From positions 62,001 to 126,000 of the forward strand of contig JADJFB010000016.1 in the NCBI GenBank assembly GCA_016708845.1: 64,000 nt of DNA. Reading direction: 5' to 3'. Source of the DNA: Bacteroidota bacterium. Its GTDB lineage: Bacteria; Bacteroidota; Bacteroidia; B-17B0; Aurantibacillaceae. This document shows positions 45,135-53,914 of this stretch, one piece after another (position 1 is the stretch's first letter; the number at the start of each line of letters is the position of its first letter). The translations under genes were made by a program, and so were the position numbers. The notes beneath the pieces were generated by a model. That model made no database searches and was not told where the DNA came from. It saw only the letters and a list, made by a program, of their open reading frames with translations.

Positions 45135-45914
45135 TTAACCGCAAAGTGCGCTGAGTTTATTTCTTTTTTTTCTCTTTTGTTTTAAAATTAGTTTTTGTTT
45201 TTCTGTCATTTTTTCTAAACAAGTAGTAAAAGCTGTTGGGCTTATATGTTTAATGTTTTCTTCAATAAATTGATAGGTTTGTTTTGGATACACGTTATAG
45301 CTTTCGCGCAAAGTCCAGCCAACTGCTTTTTGTACAAAATATTCTTTATCCTTTAATAATGGTGAAACCAATTGTTGAGTTAATTCAAAACTTACATGCT
45401 CTTTTTTTGTACGGGCGTAATAATACAAGGCTACTAAAGATTGACGGCGTTCCCATAAGTTTTTAGAGGAGTTCCATTTTTTAATAATAGTAAGTATTTC
45501 TTGTTGAGTACTTTTATCTTCAATTAATCGACTAATGAATTTTGATAAACTATCCGAATGCGCCCAATTATCAACGTGTTTTACCCATTGAGTCAAATGT
45601 TTTAATTGAGTTTTTAAAGGAATGTGTTTGTGATGTTTATCTAAAAAAATGAAAGCTAAGTTTTTTGCTTCGAAAATAGCACTTTGAGTATAAATCTGAT
45701 GATAGACTAAAAAGGTTTGTTCTTTTTGTTCCGAATAGAAACTAAAACCTTTTTTGTGAGCATCTACTTGTGCTTTGCTTACCATCCCAAGCACATTTAA
45801 ATTGGTTCCAATGTATTTTTTTAGCTTAGCCGCTTTTTCTTTATCATTTTTTATTGATAAACGGTTTAGGGTATCTTCTACTTCTTTGGTATATTTGTTT
45901 ATAGCAGATTTCAT
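45135..45914 (-). CDS. AlkD-like DNA alkylation repair protein
   Basis: 259 residues, all-helical HEAT-like. WVKHVDNWAHSDSLSKFISR, SKNLWERRQSLVALYYYAR and YFVQKAVGWTLRESYNVYP are the motifs of the AlkC/AlkD alkylpurine DNA glycosylase superfamily, including the aromatic and Asp residues near the DNA-binding groove (Trp-Ala-His-Ser-Asp; Arg-Arg). It removes alkylated bases or is a non-catalytic relative. It starts 24 bp from the divergent peptidase gene. Confidence 0.87.
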   Translation of the reverse strand: MKSAINKYTKEVEDTLNRLSIKNDKEKAAKLKKYIGTNLNVLGMVSKAQVDAHKKGFSFYSEQKEQTFLVYHQIYTQSAIFEAKNLAFIFLDKHHKHIPLKTQLKHLTQWVKHVDNWAHSDSLSKFISRLIEDKSTQQEILTIIKKWNSSKNLWERRQSLVALYYYARTKKEHVSFELTQQLVSPLLKDKEYFVQKAVGWTLRESYNVYPKQTYQFIEENIKHISPTAFTTCLEKMTEKQKLILKQKRKKRNKLSALCG

Positions 45915-45938
45915 TTAATTCTACCAAAAGTAACGACT

Positions 45939-48044
45939 ATGAGCGCATCAAAAGCAGTTTTATTAAGCCTTCTATTCACAATTTTATGTTTAAATACATT
46001 TAGTCAAATTAGCTATCCCGAAACTAAAACGGTGAAACAAGTAGATGATTATCATGGTGTTAAAGTAGAAGATCCTTATCGTTGGCTAGAAGATAATCAT
46101 TCTGCAGAAACAAAGGCTTGGGTGGAAAGTGAAAATAAAACTACTAATCAGTATTTATCTCAAATTAATTACAGAGAAAAAGTGAAACAAAGATTGACGG
46201 AATTATGGAACTATGAAAAAATGAGTACAATCTTTAAAAAAGGAAAATTGTTTTTTTCTTTCCGAAATAATGGCTTGCAAAATCAATCGGTATTTTATTC
46301 TCAAGCTTCTTTATTAGATGAACCAAAAGTAGTATTAGATCCTAATATTTTATCAAAAGACGGCACAACTTCCTTAAGCGGCACATCTATTAGTAAAGAT
46401 GGCACTTATTTAGCCTATGGCATTTCTAAATCTGGAAGTGATTGGGTTGAAATTCATGTAAAAAATATTGCAACCAAGGAGGATTTAAAAGATGTGATTC
46501 AATGGGTAAAGTTTTCTGACATATCGTGGAAGGGAAATGGTTTTTATTATAGCCGATACGATGCACCAAGTGATGAAAAAGCCTTTACGCAAAAAAATGA
46601 ATTTCATAAGGTGTATTATCACACGTTAGGAAAAAATCAAAGTGAAGATGAATTGGTATATGAAGATAAAACGCATGCCAACAGAAATTTTTCGGCACAG
46701 GTTACTCATGATGAAAGTTATTTGGTGATTTATGGCAGTGAAAGCACTAGTGGACAAAGCATGGTAATTAAGGATTTATCGAATCCACAAAACAAATTCG
46801 TTCCTATTGTTACCAATTTTGATAATGAATATAGTGTAGTTGAAAATATTGGCAATCAATTTTATGTATTTACAAATTATAAAGCACCACGGTACCGACT
46901 AGTAAAAGTAAGTTTAAATAATCCTGCTCAGGATAACTGGGAAGATGTTTTATCTGAACAAAAAGATTTATTAGAAGGTGTATCGTTTTGCGGAAATAAA
47001 ATAATTTCTAATTATTTGAAAAATGTGTCTTCTAAATTATTTGTACATACTATTACAGGAAAATTAGAAAAGGAAATTCAGCTACCAGGCATTTGTAAAG
47101 TCAACGGCGTTAACTCTTCGCGTGGCGATGATTTTGCTTTTTATAGTACAGTATCATTTACTAGCCCTGAAGAAATTTATTTTTATGATATGAGAGCGGG
47201 AGTTAGCAGACGAATTTTTAAACCAAATAGTTCTTTTAATTCTGCTGAATATGAAACCAAACAAGTGTTTTATAAAAGTAAAGATGGCACTAATGTGTCG
47301 ATGTTTATGACTCATAAAAAAGGAATTACTTTAAATGGGAATAATCCATGTTTTGTTTTTGGTTATGGTGGTTTTAATATTTCATATACTCCCGAATTTA
47401 GAATTGATAGAGCTGTATTTTTAGAAGCAGGTGGCATTTATTGTGTACCTAATTTACGCGGCGGTGGCGAGTATGGTGAGGAATGGCACACGAGCGGCAC
47501 GAAATGTAAAAAGCAAAATGTATTTGATGATTTTATAGCAGCATGCGACTATTTAGTGGAAAATAAATACACTTCGCACGAAAAATTAGCCATACATGGT
47601 CGTAGTAATGGCGGTTTATTAATTGGAGCAGTTATGACTCAACGTCCTGATATTGCAAAAGTTACTATACCAACTGTTGGCGTGTTAGATATGTTGAGGT
47701 TTCATTTATTTACGATTGGCAGAGCTTGGAGCGTTGATTATGGAAACAGCGAGAGTAAGGAAGAATTTGATTGTTTATATAAATACTCGCCTTTACATAA
47801 TCTTAAAAGAGCAAACTATCCCGCAACACTTATTTTAACTGGTGATCACGACGATAGAGTAGTGCCAGCACATTCCTTTAAATTTGCGGCTACATTACAA
47901 AAAGCAAATATTGGAACTAACCCTACATTAATTAGGATTGATGTAAATGCAGGACATGGCGCAGGAAAGCCGACAGATAAGCAAATTGCAGAGTTTGCTG
48001 ATATGTGGAGTTTTGTGTTTTTTAATTTAGGAATGAGTTATTAA
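45939..48044 (+). CDS. Prolyl oligopeptidase family serine peptidase (S9A)
   Basis: 701 residues with a signal peptide (ILCLNTFSQ), typical of the exported Bacteroidota enzymes. The N-terminal sequence YPETKTVKQVDDYHGVKVEDPYRWLED is the S9A signature; a seven-bladed propeller follows (about 90-420). The alpha/beta-hydrolase domain has GRSNGGLLIGAVMTQRPD with the catalytic Ser, GDHDDRVVPAHSFKF with Asp and DVNAGHGAGKP with His. It cleaves peptides after proline in the periplasm. Confidence 0.95.
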   Translation: MSASKAVLLSLLFTILCLNTFSQISYPETKTVKQVDDYHGVKVEDPYRWLEDNHSAETKAWVESENKTTNQYLSQINYREKVKQRLTELWNYEKMSTIFKKGKLFFSFRNNGLQNQSVFYSQASLLDEPKVVLDPNILSKDGTTSLSGTSISKDGTYLAYGISKSGSDWVEIHVKNIATKEDLKDVIQWVKFSDISWKGNGFYYSRYDAPSDEKAFTQKNEFHKVYYHTLGKNQSEDELVYEDKTHANRNFSAQVTHDESYLVIYGSESTSGQSMVIKDLSNPQNKFVPIVTNFDNEYSVVENIGNQFYVFTNYKAPRYRLVKVSLNNPAQDNWEDVLSEQKDLLEGVSFCGNKIISNYLKNVSSKLFVHTITGKLEKEIQLPGICKVNGVNSSRGDDFAFYSTVSFTSPEEIYFYDMRAGVSRRIFKPNSSFNSAEYETKQVFYKSKDGTNVSMFMTHKKGITLNGNNPCFVFGYGGFNISYTPEFRIDRAVFLEAGGIYCVPNLRGGGEYGEEWHTSGTKCKKQNVFDDFIAACDYLVENKYTSHEKLAIHGRSNGGLLIGAVMTQRPDIAKVTIPTVGVLDMLRFHLFTIGRAWSVDYGNSESKEEFDCLYKYSPLHNLKRANYPATLILTGDHDDRVVPAHSFKFAATLQKANIGTNPTLIRIDVNAGHGAGKPTDKQIAEFADMWSFVFFNLGMSY

Positions 48045-48053
48045 AAATTAATA

Positions 48054-48166
48054 GAACACGGAGTTGACTGATGTTACCGATTAATGCGGATTTTTTTTGA
48101 CCGTATCACTTGTACTTTATGTTTTGAAATCTGTGTTAATCTGTTTTATCTGCTTAATCCGTGTTC
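48054..48166. repeat. Imperfect inverted repeat of ACACGGATTAA-type elements
   Basis: GAACACGGA at 48054 and TCCGTGTTC ending at 48166 are terminal inverted repeats. The inner 40-45 bases of each side are also roughly complementary (left: TTGACTGATGTTACCGATTAA; right arm reversed: TTAAGCAGATAAAACAGATT). Each arm is a degenerate series of GATTAA/CGGATT words. It lies between the convergent peptidase and DUF1571 genes and holds no open frame. Confidence 0.6.
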
Positions 48167-48172
48167 CTATTT

Positions 48173-49069
48173 CTAGAAACCATAGCCTTTAAAATCTCTT
48201 TTAAATTCAGCAGCTGGAATAGGTTTATTGACTTCTAAATTAAAAAAGTCGTAGGTTTCAAATAAGCCAATTTCATCGTAAATACTAACGCTTATTGGAA
48301 GCATGGTTTTTTCATCGACGTAAAACACGGCTTTCTTACAATAAAATGTAGGAATTTTAATTGTAGAGCCTTCTTTTAAATAGCCATAATCATCATATAA
48401 CTTATTTTTACTACGTACCATATAATCATTCACTGTCAATTTTCCTGCAATACTCGAAACGGTTTCTTTGTTTTGTACAATATAATCGCGATACGAAAAA
48501 TCAACATTTTCGTAAATTAATAAATGGCAGTTCATTTTGTTTTTCTCCACTTTTCCAGCATAAGTTAAATGCTTTGCGATTTGATCTTTTTCTTTACTAA
48601 GGGCAACAGCAATGGTTCTCGCTGCAAAATCAAACCCAATATCTAAAATAGTAAAGTGTTGATTTTTTCGCATTAAATTTCCTCTGGGGTCTAAACTCAT
48701 AGTAAAATAAGGAAAAACATGAGGTTTAACCAATGCTTTACCGCCTAGTTCGCCTTCATTATAAAGTACTTCTAATTTATTTTGCGTATTTACAAAATAA
48801 GATCTTCGAGGATGGCATTGTAATTTAACAATAGTACTGGCAGTTGCATAACCACTTTCGATACGTTCTATCGATCTCATGTTATAACGCAAATAAGTAA
48901 CTTTTTTCGCCGAATCAAGCATGTCGGTAATCAGTTTAAAGTCTTTAAAATGTTCGTGAGAAACTTCTTTTTGATTATCCCCTAAATGACGTTTCACATA
49001 TTTCTTAGAATGCTGTGAAAAAGCATTGTTTGAAACAACTATTAATAAAATAAAAACGTATTTATACAT
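48173..49069 (-). CDS. DUF1571-type exported protein with LysM-like insertion
   Basis: 298 residues with a signal peptide (VVSNNAFSQ). The core (KKVTYLRYNMRSIERI, VLYNEGELGGKALVKPHVFP, MSLDPRGNLMRKNQHFTILDIG, ILDIGFDFAARTIAV) matches DUF1571, related to lipoprotein carriers. A LysM-like stretch sits in the middle (YIVQNKETVSSIAGKLTV to GSTIKIP, about residues 195-245), followed by the end of the core (KKAVFYVDEKTMLPISVSIYD). It may bind peptidoglycan while handling a lipid-like ligand; that is inference. Confidence 0.75.
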   Translation of the reverse strand: MYKYVFILLIVVSNNAFSQHSKKYVKRHLGDNQKEVSHEHFKDFKLITDMLDSAKKVTYLRYNMRSIERIESGYATASTIVKLQCHPRRSYFVNTQNKLEVLYNEGELGGKALVKPHVFPYFTMSLDPRGNLMRKNQHFTILDIGFDFAARTIAVALSKEKDQIAKHLTYAGKVEKNKMNCHLLIYENVDFSYRDYIVQNKETVSSIAGKLTVNDYMVRSKNKLYDDYGYLKEGSTIKIPTFYCKKAVFYVDEKTMLPISVSIYDEIGLFETYDFFNLEVNKPIPAAEFKRDFKGYGF

Positions 49070-49155
49070 GTTTACGAAGATAAGCTTCGCTTAAGATATT
49101 ACAAACAATGTTTACAGATTTTCGTAATTTAGTGGAAAATTTTAACAGATATTAT

Positions 49156-49902
49156 ATGAACCCTATTTTAGGAATAATTCCCGCACGTTATGCCTCTAGT
49201 CGTTTTCCTGGAAAACCGTTAATTGATATATTAGGTAAAAGTATGATTCAGAGAGTTTACGAACAAGCTATGAAATCTGCTTTACTAACTGATGTTGTTG
49301 TGGCTACTGACGACGAGCGAATTTATAAGCATGTAGAATCTTTTGGAGGTAAAGTCGTTTATACAAAAGAAAATCATCCTAGTGGAACAGATAGATGCTT
49401 TGAAGCTTTTCAAAAAATGGAAGATGATTTTGAATATGTGATTAATATACAAGGTGATGAACCTTTTATCGACCCCACTCAAATTGATTTACTCTGCGAA
49501 GTGTGCACTGGAACTACCGAATTAGCTACTTTGATGATTCCTGTAGATTCGCACGAAGTGTTATTTGATATGGGAGAAGTGAAAATTACGTTAAATAAAG
49601 AGATGGAAGCTTTATACTTTAGTAGAATGGTGATTCCGTTTATTAAAGGAAAACCACAAGAAGAATGGCACAAACATCATCCATATTTTAGACATGTTGG
49701 AATGTATGCTTACAGAACGGATGTGTTAGAGCAAATTACTCAACTTCAACCTTCTTCTTTAGAAAACGCGGAGTCGTTGGAGCAGTTGCGTTGGTTAGAA
49801 AATGGTTTTAAAGTAAAATGTGTGGTGACTGATTTTGATAGTCATTGTATTGACACGCCAGATGATATAGAAAAAGTAATACGATTAATGAATATAAAAT
49901 AA
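49156..49902 (+). CDS. kdsB: 3-deoxy-manno-octulosonate cytidylyltransferase
   Basis: I start at ATG 49156 (MNPILGIIPARYASSRFPGK), matching the family N-terminus; the frame could extend to 49108 with no family similarity. The 248-residue protein has VVVATDDERIYKHVESFGG, ENHPSGTDRCFEAF and NIQGDEPFIDP, the CMP-Kdo synthetase motifs. It activates Kdo with CTP for lipopolysaccharide inner core. Its stop overlaps the aroK start (TAATG). Confidence 0.95.
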   Translation: MNPILGIIPARYASSRFPGKPLIDILGKSMIQRVYEQAMKSALLTDVVVATDDERIYKHVESFGGKVVYTKENHPSGTDRCFEAFQKMEDDFEYVINIQGDEPFIDPTQIDLLCEVCTGTTELATLMIPVDSHEVLFDMGEVKITLNKEMEALYFSRMVIPFIKGKPQEEWHKHHPYFRHVGMYAYRTDVLEQITQLQPSSLENAESLEQLRWLENGFKVKCVVTDFDSHCIDTPDDIEKVIRLMNIK

Positions 49903-50426
49903 TGCAAGAGAAAAAATTATTATTTATATGTGGTTTTATGGGTTGCGGAAAAACAACTCAAGGAAAAAAACTAGCGAAAGAACTAGGTTATTATTTTATT
50001 GATTTAGATGATTACATCTCAGATCAACATGATAAAACAATTACTGATTTATTTCAGGAAGTTGGTGAAGAAGAATTTAGGAAAATTGAAACAAAGGCTT
50101 TGCAAGAATGCATCAACGATAATGTAAAAGCATTTATTGCAACAGGCGGTGGAACACCATGCTTCAATGATAATCTAAAATTAATGAAAGACAATGGTAA
50201 ATTGATCTATTTAAAAATGAATGCGGAAGCTTTATATCAGAGATTGTTTAATGCAAAACAAGAGCGTCCGTTAATTAAAGATAAAGAAGGGAAAGAAATG
50301 CTTTTGTATATTGAAAATTTGTTGAAAGTTAGAGAAGAGTTTTATAATCAGGCAGATGTTATTACTAGCGGAGTAACTGTTGATATTGAGGCTTTAAAGA
50401 ATGAAGTTTTAAAACATATAGCGTAA
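49902..50426 (+). CDS. aroK: Shikimate kinase
   Basis: 174 residues. Walker A GFMGCGKTTQGKKLA, the DxD motif FIDLDDYI, ATGGGTPC (shikimate-binding GGG) and ERPLIKD (adenine-binding/lid region) identify shikimate kinase. It phosphorylates shikimate in aromatic amino acid synthesis. It overlaps kdsB by one base and is followed at 3 bp by an unknown secreted-protein gene, so the three are one transcript. Confidence 0.93.
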   Translation: MQEKKLLFICGFMGCGKTTQGKKLAKELGYYFIDLDDYISDQHDKTITDLFQEVGEEEFRKIETKALQECINDNVKAFIATGGGTPCFNDNLKLMKDNGKLIYLKMNAEALYQRLFNAKQERPLIKDKEGKEMLLYIENLLKVREEFYNQADVITSGVTVDIEALKNEVLKHIA

Positions 50427-50429
50427 TAC

Positions 50430-51323
50430 ATGAACAGAATAAAATGTAGTATTATTTTAATAATAGGATTTTATTCTACCATGTTTTCTCAATTACAATT
50501 GGAAAAGCATTATGGTTTTAACGTTGGTTTTGTAAGTGCTTTGGGTACTCATTTCCAGCGTTTCGGAATTGGTTTTCAAGGATACGGTGTGTATGACTTC
50601 GCGCAAATCAATGCATCTTTTAGAGTGTATGATAATTTTAAAAATCTTGGACCTGAAGGCGAACATACCGAGTTTAATGCAGCTTTGGGATTCTGCATAG
50701 GATACGGAACTAAAACAACTGAAAAGAATTTATTTATGAGTTCTATTAGCAACCAAACAGGCTATAAAAATTCAGTGGCTTATAGTTACAATATTTGGCG
50801 GAATAGAGTAAAAACCTCGCAGGTTACAGGAATTATAGCGTTTCAGTTTAATCACTTTTCAATTATATCTGAAAATGATATCCTAGCTAAACCAATATTA
50901 GATAGATTTAGAACGGGTGCAATGCTGCTACAGTATCAAACTAAGGAGTTTCAATATGCAATAAACGCTACAATGTGGACAGGTCAATTAGGTAACATCG
51001 TTAAAAATGATTCTTTGTTTCCAGGTCATGGATATATTAACACCGAAGGTGGGTTGTATCAAAATTTATCACATGGTTTATTGAGTGCGCAAGTGAAATG
51101 GGCTAATGAATATGGACAATATTTGCAGGCTAATGCCGGCATGGATTCCGAAAAAATTAGAAACGCATTGCAAAATAAAGCTTTGCATGATGTGTTGCCT
51201 AAAAATTATCACATGCCGATGATTGATACAGCGGGGAATCAATACTTGTATCGTCCTGAACAAAAAATTAAAAAAGCGAAATTGTATTTAAATGGCTATA
51301 CGAGTCCGAATATTTTTTATTAG
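50430..51323 (+). CDS. Exported beta-rich protein, possibly Ntox23-like
   Basis: 297 residues with a signal peptide (ILIIGFYSTMFSQ). The sequence is Tyr/Gly/Asn-rich with alternating strands (GFNVGFVSALGTHFQRFGIGFQGYGVY, DRFRTGAMLLQYQTKEFQYAINATMWTG) as in an outer-membrane barrel or related fold. The C-terminal 90 residues recall proteins labelled polymorphic toxin type 23 (Ntox23) in Bacteroidota. I recognise this only by resemblance and see no immunity gene or secretion partner next to it, so a toxin role is doubtful. It sits at the end of the kdsB-aroK transcript. Confidence 0.55.
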   Translation: MNRIKCSIILIIGFYSTMFSQLQLEKHYGFNVGFVSALGTHFQRFGIGFQGYGVYDFAQINASFRVYDNFKNLGPEGEHTEFNAALGFCIGYGTKTTEKNLFMSSISNQTGYKNSVAYSYNIWRNRVKTSQVTGIIAFQFNHFSIISENDILAKPILDRFRTGAMLLQYQTKEFQYAINATMWTGQLGNIVKNDSLFPGHGYINTEGGLYQNLSHGLLSAQVKWANEYGQYLQANAGMDSEKIRNALQNKALHDVLPKNYHMPMIDTAGNQYLYRPEQKIKKAKLYLNGYTSPNIFY

Positions 51324-51334
51324 GTAAATTATTT

Positions 51335-51484
51335 GGGCGTGCCGGCGCCATCTACTTAATCTTCGCACCACAAAAAATGCGCCGTCGGGCTGTCACTTCA
51401 ATCTTTTTTTATTTTGACACTTCAGCAGGCTCAGTTACCAAAATAAAAAAAGGATTTTCGCTCGCATCCCTCACGCAAAATCCA
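51335..51484. repeat. GC-rich structured intergenic element between convergent genes
   Basis: This gap holds GGGCGTGCCGGCGC, then GCGCCGTCGGGCTGTCAC, then TCTTTTTTTATTTTG (51402-51416), a 22-base loop, CAAAATAAAAAAAGGA (51439-51454) and ends in CATCCCTCACGC. The GGCGC/GCGCC pair and the long T/A arms make two stem-loops. Local GC content is far above its neighbours. It resembles, from memory, a widespread Flavobacteriia intergenic element with the same CGGGCTGTC ... ATCCCTCACGC frame. Confidence 0.6.
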
Positions 51485-51486
51485 AA

Positions 51487-52998
51487 TTAAATAGAAACAC
51501 TTTTCAATACATCTTCTAAAATCTTCCTATCATTATTTAAGCGCGGCACTTTAAATTGCCCACCTAAGCGGTTATTAATTTTAAGCCAATTGTAAAATGC
51601 ACCTTTTGGCAATACTTTAATTACAGGAAATTGAAGAATATAATTATTGAACCGCTTCGCTTCATAATCACTATTAATTTGTTTTAAGGTATCATCTAAT
51701 ACGCTCTTAAAAAAATCTAAGTTATTTGGTTCTTGTTCAAATTCAATGAGCCATTCGTGCGCGCCTGTATTTTCGTTCATAAAAATAGGCGCTACGGTGA
51801 AATCAACAATATGAGCTTTTGTTTTTTCGCAAGCGGTTTTTAAAGCAAGTTCTGCATTGTGAATCATTAACTCTTCGCCAAAGGCATTAATGTGTTGTTT
51901 TGTTCTTCCTGTAATAATAAAACGGGAAGGACTTAAATTTGTAAAACGAATCGTATCGCCCACTTGATAACGCCATAAGCCTGCATTGGTGGTAATAAGC
52001 ATAGCATAATCTTTATCTTTTTGCACTTCAGATAAATTATAAGTGCGAGGATTTTCTTTTTGTAATTCAGATACAGGAATAAATTCGTAGTAAATTCCAT
52101 AATCTAACATCAACAACATTTCATTGCTTACACGTTCATCCTGAATGCCAAAAAATCCTTCTGATGCACTGTATAATTGCATAAATGCAACTTTATTATT
52201 ATTGAATAGTTGATCAAACAATTCTTTGTATGGAGTGAAGCTAACTCCTCCGTGAAAATAAACTTCTAAGTTTGGCCACACTTCTTTTAAGTTATCTACT
52301 TTTTTTAATTCTAAGATACGTTTAATTAAAACTAGCATCCAACTTGGCACGCCTGCTAAACTAGTCACATTTTCATCAGCCATCGAAGTTGCCATTTTCT
52401 CGAGCTTATCTTCCCAATTTTCCATTAAGGCAATGTTTACGTCTGGCGCTCTAAAATATTCAGCCCACATAGGTAGGTTTTGAATAATAATAGCACTCAC
52501 ATCGCCGTGAAAGGAATTGTATTCACCAAATTGATCGGTTTTAAAACTTCCGCCTAAAGCTAAATTTTTTCCAGTAAATAATTTGGTGGCAGGATTATTC
52601 ACACATTGAAACGTAATCATATCACGCCCGCCATTATAATGGCAACCATTTAAAAATTCTTTACTAACAGGAATAAATTTACTTTTATCGGTCGTGCCGC
52701 TACTTTTAGCAAACCATTTAATTTCACTATCCCACAATAAATTTTGTTCCCCTCGGCGTGTACGTTCAATATATGGCTTTAAAGATTCATAATCTTGAGT
52801 TGGAATTTGTTGTTTAAATTGATCGTAATTTTTAATGGATTTAAAGCCGTGCAATTTTCCAAACTCGGTATCTTTTGCGGATTTTAGTAATTCGTGCAGC
52901 CATTCATCTTGCACATCATTAGGGTATTTCATAAAAAGCTCAATTTGATGCATGCGCTTTTTCATGAGCCATGATGCTATTGAATTAAGAATGGCCAT
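51487..52998 (-). CDS. GH3 auxin-responsive promoter family protein (acyl-adenylating amido synthetase fold)
   Basis: 503 residues, the usual length in Bacteroidota. Motifs include LKSAKDTEFGKLHGFKSI, FAKSSGTTDKSKFIPVS (ATP-binding SSGTT), LYSASEGFFGIQ and AGLWRYQVGDTIRFTN, FIITGRTKQHINAFGEEL. Plant relatives join amino acids to acyl acids via an adenylate; the bacterial substrate is unknown. It ends the minus-strand block, followed by the structured element at 51335-51484. Confidence 0.92.
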   Translation of the reverse strand: MAILNSIASWLMKKRMHQIELFMKYPNDVQDEWLHELLKSAKDTEFGKLHGFKSIKNYDQFKQQIPTQDYESLKPYIERTRRGEQNLLWDSEIKWFAKSSGTTDKSKFIPVSKEFLNGCHYNGGRDMITFQCVNNPATKLFTGKNLALGGSFKTDQFGEYNSFHGDVSAIIIQNLPMWAEYFRAPDVNIALMENWEDKLEKMATSMADENVTSLAGVPSWMLVLIKRILELKKVDNLKEVWPNLEVYFHGGVSFTPYKELFDQLFNNNKVAFMQLYSASEGFFGIQDERVSNEMLLMLDYGIYYEFIPVSELQKENPRTYNLSEVQKDKDYAMLITTNAGLWRYQVGDTIRFTNLSPSRFIITGRTKQHINAFGEELMIHNAELALKTACEKTKAHIVDFTVAPIFMNENTGAHEWLIEFEQEPNNLDFFKSVLDDTLKQINSDYEAKRFNNYILQFPVIKVLPKGAFYNWLKINNRLGGQFKVPRLNNDRKILEDVLKSVSI

Positions 52999-53002
52999 AG
53001 AA

Positions 53003-53884
53003 CTAAATCACTTGTTTGTTATTCAATAAACTTTGAGTCACAATATCCGCATATTTACATAATAAATCATCATGTTTTAAATAGCTTAAAATTATCTTAA
53101 TACCTTCATCTCCTTTTGTTAAGGTATAATTTTCATATAAGTATTCATTTCCATCTTTTATATAACTTCCATGTTCTACATAGGTATTGTAACCTTTGAT
53201 AATCGTGTGTAATCCCTCCTCCTTTAAAACATCAACTCCAGGACTATTCATATAATCATCATTTAAAGAAACAAAATCAGCATCTTGTATTTTATAATAA
53301 GAATCAAAATTCAATTTTTCCACGGTTAATGAAAACGATTGTGAAGCTTCGGCTTTACTACTTTTATGATTTGTGATATAGTTTTCCATATAACATGGTA
53401 AAACAGACTCCGATTCTTTTAATTCAAAAGGCACGGATAAAGATAATGTTTGTGTTATTGGATATGTTCCCCATTTTACTTCATCCAAATAATTAGAAGT
53501 AAGGCTTGGTTGATAGGATATTTTGCTTCCTACTGTTGTAATGCTTTCATCTGTACTTTGAATAATGATAGCAGCAATAAGTAGTTGAATGAAAACAGTG
53601 GCAATAAAAAGAAGTGAAGTTTTAGATGGAGAGGAAATAGATGATTTGAATACAGGATTCTTTTTTTGTATTGGATTTTCTAATACTGTTTTTTTTGGGA
53701 CACTTTCATTGTATTCATTTAACCCATCAACGTATGTTTCAAAAGAAGAATTAAATTTCGATTTCTTCCAATCTAAATAATTATTAGCTAGTTTTTTTTG
53801 ACAGCCTTTGCAAAACACAATGCGTTCTGAAGTCACTGTATTTTTATGCTGACAATTATCACAAATTAAGTAGTTAGTAGCCAT
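53003..53884 (-). CDS. Zinc-ribbon single-pass membrane protein, unknown
   Basis: 293 residues. CDNCQHKNTV (Cys8, Cys11) and VFCKGCQKKL (Cys25, Cys28) form a four-Cys zinc ribbon at the N-terminus. After a polar linker there is one membrane segment (about 88-108, LLFIATVFIQLLIAAIII). The C-terminal 180 residues are probably extracytoplasmic and contain YQPSLTSNYLDEVKW, MENYITNHKSSKAEASQSFSL and YVEHGSYIKDGNEYLYENYT. No known domain is recognised outside the ribbon. It is 4 bp from the GH3 gene and 30 bp after the TPR gene on the same strand. Confidence 0.72.
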   Translation of the reverse strand: MATNYLICDNCQHKNTVTSERIVFCKGCQKKLANNYLDWKKSKFNSSFETYVDGLNEYNESVPKKTVLENPIQKKNPVFKSSISSPSKTSLLFIATVFIQLLIAAIIIQSTDESITTVGSKISYQPSLTSNYLDEVKWGTYPITQTLSLSVPFELKESESVLPCYMENYITNHKSSKAEASQSFSLTVEKLNFDSYYKIQDADFVSLNDDYMNSPGVDVLKEEGLHTIIKGYNTYVEHGSYIKDGNEYLYENYTLTKGDEGIKIILSYLKHDDLLCKYADIVTQSLLNNKQVI

Positions 53885-53914
53885 AGTTATTAATTTTACT
53901 AAAGGTAACGAAGA

